From positions 6,078 through 70,077 of the forward strand of contig CAJNOL010000270.1 of NCBI GenBank assembly GCA_905250125.1: a stretch of DNA of 64,000 bases. Direction: 5' to 3'. The notes under the pieces were generated by a model. It saw only the letters and a list, made by a program, of their open reading frames with translations, had not been told where the DNA came from and did no database searches. This stretch comes from Rotaria sordida (Eukaryota > Rotifera > Eurotatoria > Philodinida > Philodinidae). Positions 1-11,014 of this stretch are shown here, piece by piece. The first letter of the stretch is position 1; each line of letters begins with the position of its first letter. Made by a program: the position numbers and the translations under genes.

Positions 1-2204
1 CTTCAAGAATTAATTATTAATAATTGTGGTATAGAACAAATTAAATTACCTGATCAAGATTTTAACGGTTGGTGCAAAAGTTCTCGGAAAAATGTCGCTT
101 CATTTTTCGTCCGATAAAACATGTTTTATAAAAATAAAAAATATCTATTCAGAATCGACGTCGAAAGCGCTTTCTAACTGTATATTCAAAAAATTTCTAT
201 TATGTCTTGCCTTTAAGTAACGAGCACGTCCTTAAATGACACTAAAATATACTCTGTAAAAAGCAACCCACAATAATTGTGACATAAGGAATCGATATTT
301 CAGTATTTTTCGAATATCTCCTATGCGTTCCGTCATATATTGTGGCTCTTTTCCCCATTACATTCGTCGTTTAATTCTCTACGAACTCGGCAGAAAATAC
401 TGTGGCATTGCTTAAAAATCGGCTCCTTCTGTCATAGTCATTGTGGGTTGTTTTTTTTACAGTTGTAGTACATTTTAGTGTCATCTAAAGACGTGACCGT
501 TACTCAGAGGCAAGATATTCTAGAAATTTTTTGAACATCCAGTTAGATAGCAGTTTTAACGTAGATTCTGAATAGATATTTTTTATTTTGTCAGAACGCG
601 TTATGGTGTGGTCGATGAGAAATGAAGCGATATTTTCCGTGAACTTTTGCAACATCCGTTATTTTAAAGAAATTTCTAAAATAAATAAATAAAATTTTTT
701 TTTCTTTTTAATATTTAGTTGATTCAAATGAATTATTTCAATCATTAAAATATGTTTATATATCTGATAATAAAATAAGTTCATATTCATCATTAATATC
801 ATTAAATATACTTCGAAATCCAATATATGGATTAAATCAATTTGAAAATGAAATAGCTAAACAAATGATTATAGCTCGTTTACTTAATTTAACATATTTA
901 AATCGGGTTATTATTAATCAAGATGAAAGACGTGGAGCTGAAATTAATTATTTAGAAGGTTATGCTCAAGATAATTTTGATAAAAAATAAGATTTTATTC
1001 ATCGACATAGACAATATCAAAGATTAATTAATAAATATGGTGAACCTTTAAAACCAAATAAAAATCAGGTTTGAATTTTATCTTTTACATAGAAATTTAT
1101 CCGACATTTAACTTTTTTTATCTTATCCATATTAGAATATATATTCATAAGAATAAATAGACTTTTTAAACATTTTCAAATATTTTTCATCGTTGACGTT
1201 AGAAATTATAAAAATCCCTAGTCGATGAATACATTAAATATGATGCAGATTTTGTTGATAATGAAAGAAATATTGTTTTATATTATTGTCGATAAATGCA
1301 ATAGCTAGCTTATTCGTTTATTAGAAGAAGATATTATTCATATTTTAGTTAAGATTTATGATGACCTGTGATGATAATAAATGCAAAATTCTCCTCTATA
1401 GTTTAATTCTCATTTTAAATCATTTTTCCGATAAATGTTTTCTCTCTCATTGAATTTTTATCGTTCTGAATAGAGTGAGATTTTTATTTTAATTTAATTG
1501 AATAATAAGAAACAACAATTGCGCTTTCTTATTCGAGTCTTAAAATTTTCAAAAATATTTTATTGTTATTCATTTTAATAAAAATCTTTTATCGGTATTG
1601 ATTTTATTCATTTCTAGGTGTTAAATAATAGTTTAGAAAACTCTAATTAAATTCTAATCTTCATTTTTATTTTGAGTTTATTAATAAAAATCTCTTTATT
1701 GTTAAACATCAATTGAATATATAATCATTCTCGAAAATTTTTTATATATTCAATTTTATATATTTATTATTAATCATCAAAAAAATAAAGAAAAAAGATA
1801 AAGTGAAAATCTTAATAAGCTGAAATAAAGAATGTTAATCAAAACATTGAAATATGTTTCTATAATAAAATAATAAATTCTATTTATATATTTGTAGGCA
1901 TTGAAAAAAAGGTCTTTATATTTATCGAGATTTATTAAAAGTTATATTTGAACTTGATGATGAAAATCAAATAAATATTCGATTATCAATAACAATAGCA
2001 AAATTAAAAATATTTATTCGAATATTATTTCCATCATAATTAACAAATTATATTCAATTTAATTTATTTGTTATTATTGATAAAAAAAAGCATAAAGAAT
2101 TTCTATCAAATGATTATCAAGATATTTAATTTTATTTCGAAAATTATTTTTCAAATGATAATAATAATCAATCTTCGATTATTAGAATTGAAATATTTTC
2201 ATAA
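1..2204 (+). pseudogene. TBCE: Tubulin-specific chaperone E (TBCE), 3' part, decayed
   Basis: TBCE is a tubulin-folding cofactor that handles alpha-tubulin; it has CAP-Gly, leucine-rich and ubiquitin-like parts. Only the LRR end and ubiquitin-like end are in the window. Bases 1-63 encode an LRR-like stretch (LQELIINNCGIEQIKL). The exon at 719-1068 encodes more LRR sequence and the TBCE hallmark DERRGAEINYLEGYA followed by RYQRLINKYGEP. The segment from about 1898 to 2204 resembles the C-terminal ubiquitin-like domain (LSITIAKLKIFIRILFPS and KEFLSNDYQDI). In-frame stops lie at 988-990 (TAA), 1902-1904 (TGA), 2037-2039 (TAA) and 2127-2129 (TAA), so the copy is almost certainly dead. A 597-bp palindromic element interrupts it at 64-660. 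A coding-like patch near 1220-1370 was not placed in the TBCE model. The identity is confident; the exon joins are not. Confidence 0.8.
64..660. mobile_element. Palindromic MITE-like element, long inverted arms, 5-bp TSD
   Basis: The left arm starts AACGGTTGGTGCAAAAGTTC and the right end, read in reverse complement, starts AACGGATGTTGCAAAAGTTC. Similarity between the arms runs inward for roughly 230 bases, leaving a short loop near 300-420. The element is flanked by ATTTT at 59-63 and 661-665, which fits a 5-bp target-site duplication. It has no coding capacity. It sits at the end of a TBCE exon, where no GT donor is visible in the flanking host sequence. The superfamily is not assigned. Confidence 0.8.
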
Positions 2205-2612
2205 ACACATAACAACTTTTTTTAAAACTATTTTTCATTTGTCAAAAATATGAAATATATTTTGTTGAAAATTGACTAGATTCTTCTATCAGAAATAAAT
2301 TAAATTAGAGAAAAAAATTTTCATGACATAGAATAAATATTTTATATGAGAAAGAAAAAAGCAACATATGCTTCTCTTCACATTATTTTCCATGAATCAT
2401 AGAACGATCGACGCCTACAACCAACAAAGACCGAAAAAAAAAGAAATAATCTGAACTTTTTTTTTTCTCTTTTACTTATAGACGACGAGATGAACGAGAG
2501 AACAACTCTGAAAAAACGAAGGAAAAAAAACGCCGGAGAATGTTGTTTTTCTCTTTTCTGATTCTTTATTTTTCTTGTAGATTGACATTTGTAGAAGACG
2601 AGTTATTTTCCA
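2205..2612. other. Intergenic, presumed PAL upstream region
   Basis: About 400 bases of AT-rich sequence with poly-A/T runs between the TBCE relic and the PAL start codon. It should hold the PAL 5' UTR and promoter, but I cannot point to a defined element. Confidence 0.4.
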
Positions 2613-3492
2613 ATGGAATATCTTACCCTCCTTCTTGTTTTCATCGCCTTCGTTTTAAATGTCAATGGAAGAGCATTTCATGAACGATTTATTTCAAGTA
2701 GTAGTGATTCGGACGAAGTAAATATTAAATATAATATATTAAATAAAAACTATACTTTATTTAGAGAACTATAACATATAAAGTTATTGGAAAACAACCA
2801 TTAAAAATGGTCTCATCTGATCAAGATTCTCAACATGAATATAAACTTGGTCAAGTTAGTGGTCTTGCTGCATCTGTTAAAAATCCAAATCGATTATTTA
2901 TTTTTCATCGAGCATCAAGAGAATGGAATCAAGAGTATGTTTAATGCATACATTCTATTTAAAAACAAAAAAAAGAAAAGCAAAAAACAAAAACAAAAAA
3001 AAACAAAAAAAAAAAAAAAACAAAAGTTAATGACGTTCTCGTGTACGTTTATTATTGAACCAAACACGAATTTGAGCCGGTTTTAATTGAGTTCGAGTTG
3101 AAAGATCATCAATTGTTGTTTTTGATACATATTTATCAACTTTATTAAAATGTTCTTCAAGAATACGAATTTGTTCAGGAGAAAAACGACGATTATTCTT
3201 TTCACGACCAACCTGAAACATAGAAGTAGATGAACTTATTTCATTACTTACTTGTTGTTGAGGAACACCTCTATAATTATAATATGGATATGGTTGATGA
3301 ATAGGACATATACCAATTTGAGGAGGAGGAGGTGGTGGTGGTGGTGGTGGATAATTGTGCACTGGACAATAACCTGGATCTGAAATATAAGAAAAAGAAA
3401 AAGAATCATCACCTGAACTATAACAATATGACCAGTCGTGAACATATGACATTCTTCGGTTTTATACTGAATGATTTCACTATCAGACAGAC

Positions 3493-3527
<35 letters not shown>

Positions 3528-4765
3528 TATGAGAAGAATCTATCGAATAATTGATACAAATATAATTAGACATCAAATAGCGAAGACGAAAACGTTTTTT
3601 TTCTTTTCTTTTCTGTGATATAAAAGTGTACTTTTTGTATTTTTATTTAAAGATCGTTTCCTGATGGTGTAAATTTTGATAAGAATAAATTTGGTGTTAT
3701 ACCGGAAAATACAATTCTTACAGTCAATACTCGTACTGGTCAAATAATTGATCAATGGGGAAATAATACGTTAGTTTTTCATATTTATTAATTAATAAAT
3801 AAATCTCATTATTTGATTTTGAAGATTTTACATGCCTCATGGTCTTTCCGTTGATATTGAAGAAAATCTTTGGTTAACAGATGTTGGAATGCATCAGGTA
3901 AACAAAAACAATAAAATAAATAAATAAATGAATTTAAAATGAAAAAATTCAGGTATTTAAATATTCGAAAGGTGAACGTGTATTAACATTAGGTGAATCA
4001 TTTGTTGCTGGTAGTGATTCATCACATTTTTGTAAACCAACTGATGTTGTTACATCAAATGATGGTTCAAATATATATGTTGCTGATGGATATTGTAATG
4101 CTCGTATTGTTAAATTTGATTCAAAAGGAAATTTTATAAAAGAATATTCAATGCCTCAAGGAGAACAACCACTTATTATTCCACATAGTATTATTATTAT
4201 GGAAACATTTCATCTTGTTTGTGTTGCTGATAGAGAAAATGGACGGTAAAACATTGGTTTTTTTTTATTTTAATTATTTTTATAAAAAAATAATTTTATT
4301 TTTTAAATAGAATTGTTTGTTTTAATGAAGAAAATGATGATGATCAAACAAATGACTATGATCAAGTTAAAGCTATTATTGATCATCCATTAATGAAAAC
4401 TGTTTATGCTATTGATTATGATCCAAATAAACGTATGTTATTATTAAATAATAATAATAATAAATAAATAAATTTGTTTTAATAAATAGATCGTCTTTAT
4501 GCAGTTAGTGGTAGAAATGGAAAAAATCGAGCATTAGGTTTTACATTTAGTGTTCATCCAGAATCATTTGGTCAATTGATTGCTACTTGGGAACCACATG
4601 ATGTTTGTCTTTTATGTTTTTTTTTTAAAACAAATATTCTATTATTTGTATATTGTTTAGAAATTTGGTGAACCACATGATTTGACATTAAGTGTAAATG
4701 GTCGTTCATTATTCGTTGGTGAAATTCGTCCGAATCGTATTGATTCGTTTGATGTTCTCAATTAA
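2613..4765 (+). CDS. PAL: Peptidyl-alpha-hydroxyglycine alpha-amidating lyase (PAL), 8 exons
   Basis: PAL (EC 4.3.2.5) completes C-terminal amidation of neuropeptides in the secretory pathway by cleaving peptidyl-alpha-hydroxyglycine to the amide and glyoxylate. Exons: 2613-2717, 2765-2934, 3653-3769, 3825-3897, 3953-4245, 4311-4432, 4490-4602, 4661-4765. All junctions are GT..AG and in phase, giving 365 residues. An N-terminal signal peptide (MEYLTLLLVFIAFVLNVNG) is followed by the beta-propeller. The family's three zinc-binding histidines are in MPHGL (H136), IPHSI (H233) and EPHDL (H337), and the catalytic-site tyrosine is in DGYCNARIVKF (Y202). There is no hydroxylase (PHM) domain, so this is the monofunctional form seen in many invertebrates. 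The third intron-exon unit is preceded by a 718-bp intron carrying an antisense homeobox ORF; the other introns are about 47-65 bp. The ORF appears intact. Confidence 0.93.
3027..3452 (-). CDS. Small single-exon homeodomain protein nested antisense in PAL intron 2
   Basis: An uninterrupted 141-codon ORF lies wholly inside the 2935-3652 intron of PAL, on the opposite strand. Residues about 84-140 form a homeodomain: a basic N-terminal arm (EKNNRR), helix 1 (FSPEQIRILEEHFNKV), and recognition helix LKPAQIRVWFNNKRTRER with invariant W131, F132 and the DNA-contacting Asn at homeodomain position 51. Position 50, which sets base preference, is Asn rather than the usual Gln, Lys or Ser. The N-terminal 80 residues are Tyr/Pro-rich with a run of ten prolines. 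No introns and no second domain are seen. The class is unassigned; it does not look like Irx. Upstream of the ATG lies an (AT)n tract. An active DNA-binding regulator is likely, because the frame and all core residues survive, but expression is unproven. Confidence 0.75.
   Translation of the reverse strand: MSYVHDWSYCYSSGDDSFSFSYISDPGYCPVHNYPPPPPPPPPPQIGICPIHQPYPYYNYRGVPQQQVSNEISSSTSMFQVGREKNNRRFSPEQIRILEEHFNKVDKYVSKTTIDDLSTRTQLKPAQIRVWFNNKRTRERH
3491..3529. repeat. Microsatellite, (AT)n then (AG)n
   Basis: A run of alternating TA passes directly into alternating GA. It lies upstream of the antisense homeobox ORF and inside the PAL intron. Confidence 0.9.
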
Positions 4766-7012
4766 TTTAACCAAAAAAAATATTTTTCTTTCTTCTTTCT
4801 GAGCAATAATCAACAGTCGATCTTTTTTCTCAAAGATTTTATTGAAATATATCTCGAATGATTTTAATATAAAAATAAATCAATGTTTACTGAATTCATT
4901 GATAATATATTGAAAAAGTTTTCTTTTTTATTTTAATCAAAATTAATTAATTTAGCTGAAAAATTTTTAAAAATGACTCGAATCAAGTTTCAAATTCATC
5001 ATCATGTGTAAATCGGTTCTTTTCTTCTATGTTAGAAGTAGAAAAACGGTGATTCAACTCGATAGTTAGATATTTTCCTATCTCGAAATCAAATCGAGTA
5101 TTTGACTATTTTTCAATATGTTTCGACCGGAAAATCTCTCGATATAAACCATCGAAATTATTGATCTAGGTTACATCAAGCAGTTATATGAAGGGTTTAT
5201 TTCAGTTAAAAAGTATTTTTATGTTAATAAAATAAACTTTTTGTTTTTGAGGTAGTTATTAACGATAGACGATAATATATATTATCTATCATATCATTAC
5301 TACTTATATAATAAAGACTATAACGGTTGTCTCTAAGAGAAAGACGAATAGATCCAATAAAGAAGGATTTTACTTGTCCGTTTATTTGTTTGTATATAGA
5401 AGGATTTTTAGTTTTATTCCATAAAATTTCCAACATATTCAATTTAAAGATATTCAATAGAATAATAACTATACGAATATATATAGTCGATTATTGAATA
5501 GAGGCACGATAATAGAAAGAATCTTTTTTCAATGAAACATTTCATTTGACATTGAAATTTCTCAACAATGAATTGTTTATTTGATATTTCTTAACGAAAA
5601 TTTCAAGTTGATTTTAAATTGATAATAACATAAAGTACACAATGAGATAATGGAACTATAATCTTTTTTAAGATTTATTCAATTTCTGTTAATGTATTTC
5701 TAGTCGTCATATAAAACATTTTAAAAATAATTATCTATAAAACAAATTATCAAAGAATAAAGCAAAATAGGATTAAGTCTAGAGATGTTGTCTATTTTGT
5801 TAATATTAAGAATATTTCTTCTGAACAAAAAAAGTTTTTCTTATTTGAAATACATAAAACAATCAAGAACATAACATTGAGAGTATGAGAGAAGATTGAA
5901 ATATAAATACATTTAAAAATTCTAACGTATATTGCTACTTAAATAAAGTACGAAAGCATTTATTATTTTTTTTGTTGAATGTCATATAGGCATAAATAAT
6001 CATCAATTCGTTATTAATCAAAATACATTTGTTTTTTTTTTGAAGAATTGATTTCAAAAAATGAATATCTTTTCACATTGATCTTACAAGATCTATTTTT
6101 ATTTTCTAAGTCTTATAGTATAAGTAGAAAACGACGTTTACAAATGGTAAGCCTTTTCATTAATTTCATGTGTTTTTTTTAACATTGATTTTCAAATAAA
6201 ATAATCTAATGTTTTCTTGTATAAAGAAAGTTTATTTAATAAGATAAAGAATATCTAGAAATTTTTCTAAAAATGTATATGAAATTATCTATAATATTTC
6301 GATATATTATACCTATTTTATAGATAACTTTATTCGAATATTCGTTTAGTGTTGTGGTGGGATTAAAGATTTTGCCTTTTGGCTCTCACATTGAATAACG
6401 AGTAGAATCTGATATCGACATATTCTTAATGACATAGATATATTCTATCTGTGAAGTTTGATGAATGAGTTATCTCTCTATCTAAATCAATATATGAAGA
6501 TATAAAGAATGTCATTTAAAAAGAATAAATTATGATCATTATTGGATATTAATCAAGAGCAAGTACAAATCAAAAGCAACTCATCATCAACTATATGAAA
6601 TAATTATCCCATGTTGAATTAAAAGAGTTCAATAGAAAAATACTTGAAGAAACAAACAAAGGTACACTATTTCGAATCAATCATTTATAAGTTCTAAATT
6701 CTGTCAAAAGTTTTCTCAGCAAATAAAGAAGATGAACGGAATTCTTTTGAAAATTCGAATGTTTCGTTATTGTAATCGATGAAATAAAGCTCGTGGAATA
6801 TAGATATCAAGCTATGTTTAGAAGATGTGTTTGCCGATTAAGATTAAACTTCATCAAAAAGCATTTCAACAAGAAGTAAACCGAGTTTTTTTTGTTTATT
6901 TCTTGGTTTATATTTGTGTATTTTTCTTTCTTTGGGGTTTCTAATCAGAGCTAAGTAAAATAATGAAAATTTATAAAAAAATAAGGGAATTGTAGACTAA
7001 ATATGAAATGAT
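4766..7012. other. AT-rich intergenic region
   Basis: Read on both strands. It contains many stop codons and only short low-complexity ORFs (for example a 77-codon one at 5224-5457, minus). I found no domain, RNA gene or clear transposon end. Confidence 0.5.
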
Positions 7013-7617
7013 TTATGTTGAATGAAATAGTCTTTTGTACCATGGTTCTTTAGTGACTGATTCTTGTATAATACCAGCTGAGTTTGCAAATTCATTAAGA
7101 ATATAATTGGAATCCATGAATACTTCATAGTTTGGATCTTTCATTTGTTGCATCAATAAAGCTTTTTGTTTTGCATCATTTAAATGATGTATACGTTCTT
7201 GCCATCCAGCTTTTGCTTCTTGTTTTTCAGATTCAATCATCAATTCAATATAATTAACAATGATAATGGATTTGGTTTTAAAGCTATTTGTTCAAGTCGT
7301 TCAATAGCTTTACGTGCATTACCAATCATACCATAGACTGTCATTTGTGTTTTTTCGAAATCTTTTTTCAATAATTCAGCTAAATTGAGTGCCGTTTTAC
7401 CATCATTTCGAGCTTTTTCATAACGTTTTTTCATTTCTTCTGATGTTCTTGTTTCATCTTCTTGATATAATTCAAATCGATAAGGATTATTAAAATGCGA
7501 ATTCCAAATGCATTTTCCTGGACAAATACTACATGAAGCATTCAGATCTTTGTTAGCCATAGCATCACAATTATATTTTTCTTTATCATTTGGAATTCCA
7601 CAAGGATAATGACATGT
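7013..7617 (-). pseudogene. C-terminal tail of the SNTX/GTPase gene, cut off by a stop and a frameshift
   Basis: Downstream of the TAG at 7618-7620 the same reading frame stays open to 7240 and carries more of a Cys/His cluster (TCHYPC, then CSICPGKCIWNSH). A coiled, charged segment (KKRYEKARNDGKTALNLAEL) follows. Near 7240-7260 the frame shifts and homologous-looking sequence continues to a stop at 7013-7015 (MKDPNYEVFMDSNYILNEF). Both pieces have the composition and codon use of the main ORF and are best read as its lost C-terminus of about 180 residues. Assembly error is possible, since the stop and the shift are both small changes. An alternative is stop readthrough. Confidence 0.75.
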
Positions 7618-10563
7618 CTAATTACATTTAATACAATTAGTAACATAGGTATTTGATGGTAAATCGATTTTACGTTGTTTTGTCATTTTAATTTTATATT
7701 GAAATTTTTTGTTTTGTAATATATCATTTCCATGTGCTTTAATTACTTGAATTTCTTGTCTTAATTCTTCTAATTTATTAAGTCCAAATTGAATTTGTGG
7801 TTGAATACCTTGTACAATAGCTTCTAAATGTTGTCGTTCTGTTAATACTTCTTTTGTTAATGTTAAACTAGTCGGTTGTACTTTTTGAAATTCAATAAAA
7901 AAATTTTTAAGACTTGTGATGCCTAATTTCCAAAACATTTGATCAAAATTTTCATTTTCTTCTTCATGTGTTAATTTATTTTTGGCAAATAATGCAGAAT
8001 TATTGAATTTAGAATATGTTCTGTATGGTAGATTTGCTTCACGAGCTGCTTCAAGTACAGGTGGTGTTTGTCCATCAGCAAATGTTATTATAAGAAAAAC
8101 ATTTTCTTTAATATCGTTACCAAACATTGAAAGAATAGAATCAAATATATATTTTTGAGTGTGTGTCAAACGATTGGCTGAACTTTGAATGACAAAACCA
8201 ATAGCATCAATATGATCAATACCATGTGGACCAGTTATTTGAAAAAATTCATGAATCTGTTCTGTTATTTGAGCATCGCGCTTAGTTCCTTCTGTATCAC
8301 CAAATCCCGGTGTATCAATTATGGTTAATGTGTATGATACGGTACAATCAGGTAGATGATGAAGTGTATATGCTGTTATCCATTTTGTTTGACTTTTTGC
8401 TTGACTTTGTGTTATACCATTAATTCCTTCATCTTCTTCTGTAATAAGTTTTAAACGAAAATTATCATTCCATTGTGTACCATAATAATAATTAACAATA
8501 GCATTAATCATCGTAGTTTTACCAGCTCCTGTTGCACCGACCATCATAATAATTTTCTCTGAAGGATATCGTCCATTGTAAAGAACAGCTTCACCAACAG
8601 AACATTTTCGTAAACGAAAATTTCGATTTATTATTTTTTCATTATATTCTAATTTGTATATAGTTGGAGTAGCATCATCTCCAACTTTAATTACTGTTGC
8701 ATTCTGAAGTAGACGCATTGCAGCTGTTTTTATAGGTGGACTTGTAGTTCTGATAGGATCGCTAACGTCACTTATTAGACTATCACCAACAATTGTAATG
8801 GATTGAATTTTAAAAACATAAAGTGTGTTTACAGCTAAATTTGAAATAGTTTTCTTTTCGATCAATGTATCAGTTGTTACGTCATTCCATTTATCGTCTT
8901 CTTGATTATTTCCATCAATACAATATAAGACTTTGTATTTGTTAATAGAATTAAATCCACGTTCCGGTTTCGTCCATTCCAATGATATACTGTCAGATGT
9001 AATATTGATGGAATATGGTTTTCCCGGTTTACTCGGTATTTGAAAAATTGGTTGTTGTATACCATCTTCAAATAGTACCATTGTTGCTCCCTTAATATTA
9101 TTATAATTACTAGCATATTGTTCATTTGTTACAAATTTAACATTTTCGTTTGTTTTATTTATTTTGGCAAATTCAATAAATAGACGTAATTCAGTTCGAA
9201 TCATTTGAATAATATTCTTATCTTCATACCAAGGTAAATTTATAGTTGATGGAACAAATTTCGAACGATCATGAATATAATTATACATATCCGTCAGTTC
9301 AGATGCATTTGCTTCAGTAAAATGAAAACACAGACAGCAAACATAATCATAATTAATATCACTGATAACATCATCAAGTGATGTTGATGCTACTGAAATT
9401 GATTCTTTTTTTAATGCCAATGCAAATGTCGACAAGATTTTCAATTCATTTTCTTTTGAATCAAGCCATAATTGAAGTTTCTGTTTATTATAAGGTGATG
9501 AATCTATTTCTTTTAATAGATTAACTAATGCTAATTCTTCTTCACCACCACCACGAATTTTCGGTAATAGATTTATCATACGTTTGTGTAAATCACGTTT
9601 AAATTCTGATAAACGTGCAACAAAATCCATCAGTTGCTGTTTAATATGAAGGAAATCATTACATACTGAATTTTTACTTAAATCGTTTGCTTTCATAGTA
9701 AACTTATGCAAATATTCAATAGTTGATGTAAACGAATCAATCAAATTTATTGAAATTTGATATACAATTCTCAATGTTCCAGTCGGATCGATTGCTTTCA
9801 ATGGATAAAGCCAAACTTTTTTTGGTACAGCATTCTCACCATTCTTACCAAGATACATTGGCAATTGTTGATATAGTTTAACAGCTTCTTCAAATGTACT
9901 TGGATTATAATCAAAATTAAAATCTCCATATAATGTACATGTTAATTTATCAATAAACACTTTATCATTTTCATTTAAATTTAATTCTCCATTACCACTT
10001 ATTTCAAATTTTGGAATTTTTTTAAGCATAATTTCAAGTTTTCCTTGCACATCTTGATGATTTTCCTCTGAGGATAAGGTCCGATCGAAAATAAAAAATG
10101 CTTCAGCACCATACAAAACTGATGTAACAACATGTGTAGCAGTAGTTGCTCCATTAGCCAATAAATATGAATGTTTTGCATTACCCTTTGCCAAATGATT
10201 CATTGTTAATTGTTCAAATCGTGTCGTTGTGGAATATTTAAGAGTAAGACGTGCTTGTGAGTTAGACGATTTTCGATCTTCAGCGTATTTTCCAGAACCG
10301 GATACACTAATTAAACCTGCAAGTAAGCTTAATTTAAGTTCTGCTTGTACTCCAAGCGCATGAGTTTTGTCATTGATTGAATCTTCAGCGACCAATTCAT
10401 AATTTGTAAACGGCTGTAATCGTACATCAACATTTTTTTTTAATTCTTCAATATCCCATAATGTAGTACCTGGAATAATCTGATCACTTCTTTGATCATA
10501 CAGCATACCTAACTGAAATGGACGTCCTAACGTCGCTAGCTCAACTGGATTGTCTTCTGCCAT
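7618..10563 (-). CDS. Stonustoxin-like N-domain / FN3 / AIG1-type GTPase protein, intronless
   Basis: The ORF has 981 codons. Residues 1-250 resemble the MACPF-like N-terminal domain of stonustoxin/verrucotoxin-related proteins (ATLGRPFQLGMLYDQRSD, then GTTLWDIEEL). A helical and thioredoxin-like portion follows to about 500. A fibronectin III domain spans about 511-609 (PSKPGKPYSINITSDSISLEW). A P-loop GTPase lies at about 670-890, with Walker A GATGAGKT (676-683), switch II DTPGFGD (751-757) and a candidate G4 TFAD. The ORF ends in a cysteine pair (CIKC) that begins a Cys/His cluster continued past the stop. This architecture is known from fish and invertebrates, where most members are not venom components; a cytosolic innate-immune or large-GTPase role is an inference. 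The sequence TTTTTCAG just before the ATG suggests a 5' UTR intron. The truncated product may be non-functional. Confidence 0.82.
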   Translation of the reverse strand: MAEDNPVELATLGRPFQLGMLYDQRSDQIIPGTTLWDIEELKKNVDVRLQPFTNYELVAEDSINDKTHALGVQAELKLSLLAGLISVSGSGKYAEDRKSSNSQARLTLKYSTTTRFEQLTMNHLAKGNAKHSYLLANGATTATHVVTSVLYGAEAFFIFDRTLSSEENHQDVQGKLEIMLKKIPKFEISGNGELNLNENDKVFIDKLTCTLYGDFNFDYNPSTFEEAVKLYQQLPMYLGKNGENAVPKKVWLYPLKAIDPTGTLRIVYQISINLIDSFTSTIEYLHKFTMKANDLSKNSVCNDFLHIKQQLMDFVARLSEFKRDLHKRMINLLPKIRGGGEEELALVNLLKEIDSSPYNKQKLQLWLDSKENELKILSTFALALKKESISVASTSLDDVISDINYDYVCCLCFHFTEANASELTDMYNYIHDRSKFVPSTINLPWYEDKNIIQMIRTELRLFIEFAKINKTNENVKFVTNEQYASNYNNIKGATMVLFEDGIQQPIFQIPSKPGKPYSINITSDSISLEWTKPERGFNSINKYKVLYCIDGNNQEDDKWNDVTTDTLIEKKTISNLAVNTLYVFKIQSITIVGDSLISDVSDPIRTTSPPIKTAAMRLLQNATVIKVGDDATPTIYKLEYNEKIINRNFRLRKCSVGEAVLYNGRYPSEKIIMMVGATGAGKTTMINAIVNYYYGTQWNDNFRLKLITEEDEGINGITQSQAKSQTKWITAYTLHHLPDCTVSYTLTIIDTPGFGDTEGTKRDAQITEQIHEFFQITGPHGIDHIDAIGFVIQSSANRLTHTQKYIFDSILSMFGNDIKENVFLIITFADGQTPPVLEAAREANLPYRTYSKFNNSALFAKNKLTHEEENENFDQMFWKLGITSLKNFFIEFQKVQPTSLTLTKEVLTERQHLEAIVQGIQPQIQFGLNKLEELRQEIQVIKAHGNDILQNKKFQYKIKMTKQRKIDLPSNTYVTNCIKCN

Positions 10564-10610
10564 TTCTGAAAAAGATATATTCTATATTAAGTACTTTAAC
10601 ATCTATAAAT

Positions 10611-11014
10611 TATAAAACTTTTTTTATTTTAACAGGAGCGAAAATGTTTCGTAATTGTCAATATCAGCTAAGAAAGACTGTCAAAGTAAATTCTATATAG
10701 ACTATCTTTATGATGGAGCCAATTGATATTGTGCAATTACGTTGGCACTATTACATAGTGATACATACAACACGACCATTGAATGTTTTTCATTTTTCGT
10801 ATAGTATACATATAGGCTGTTTATAACTAGCAAACTATTGTTTTTACTATACAATGACATCATTATACATTCTTTTCTTTTCATCTTCGATCTAAACGAG
10901 ATAGATCGAAAATAACTTGCAAACGTGAGTTCTGTCATTTTCGATAGTCTTTCTTAGCTAATATTGTCAATTACAAAATATTTTCGCTGCTGTTAAAATA
11001 AAAAAAGTTTTATA
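10611..11014. repeat. Inverted-repeat element (69-bp arms) just upstream of the SNTX/GTPase ORF
   Basis: The left arm, 10611-10679, is the reverse complement of 10946-11014 with few mismatches; both contain TTTTATTTTAACAG, AGCGAAAAT and AGCTAAGAAAGACT. The 266-bp interior has no coding capacity. No target-site duplication was recognised. It is likely a MITE or foldback element inserted about 50 bp from the start codon. Confidence 0.65.
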
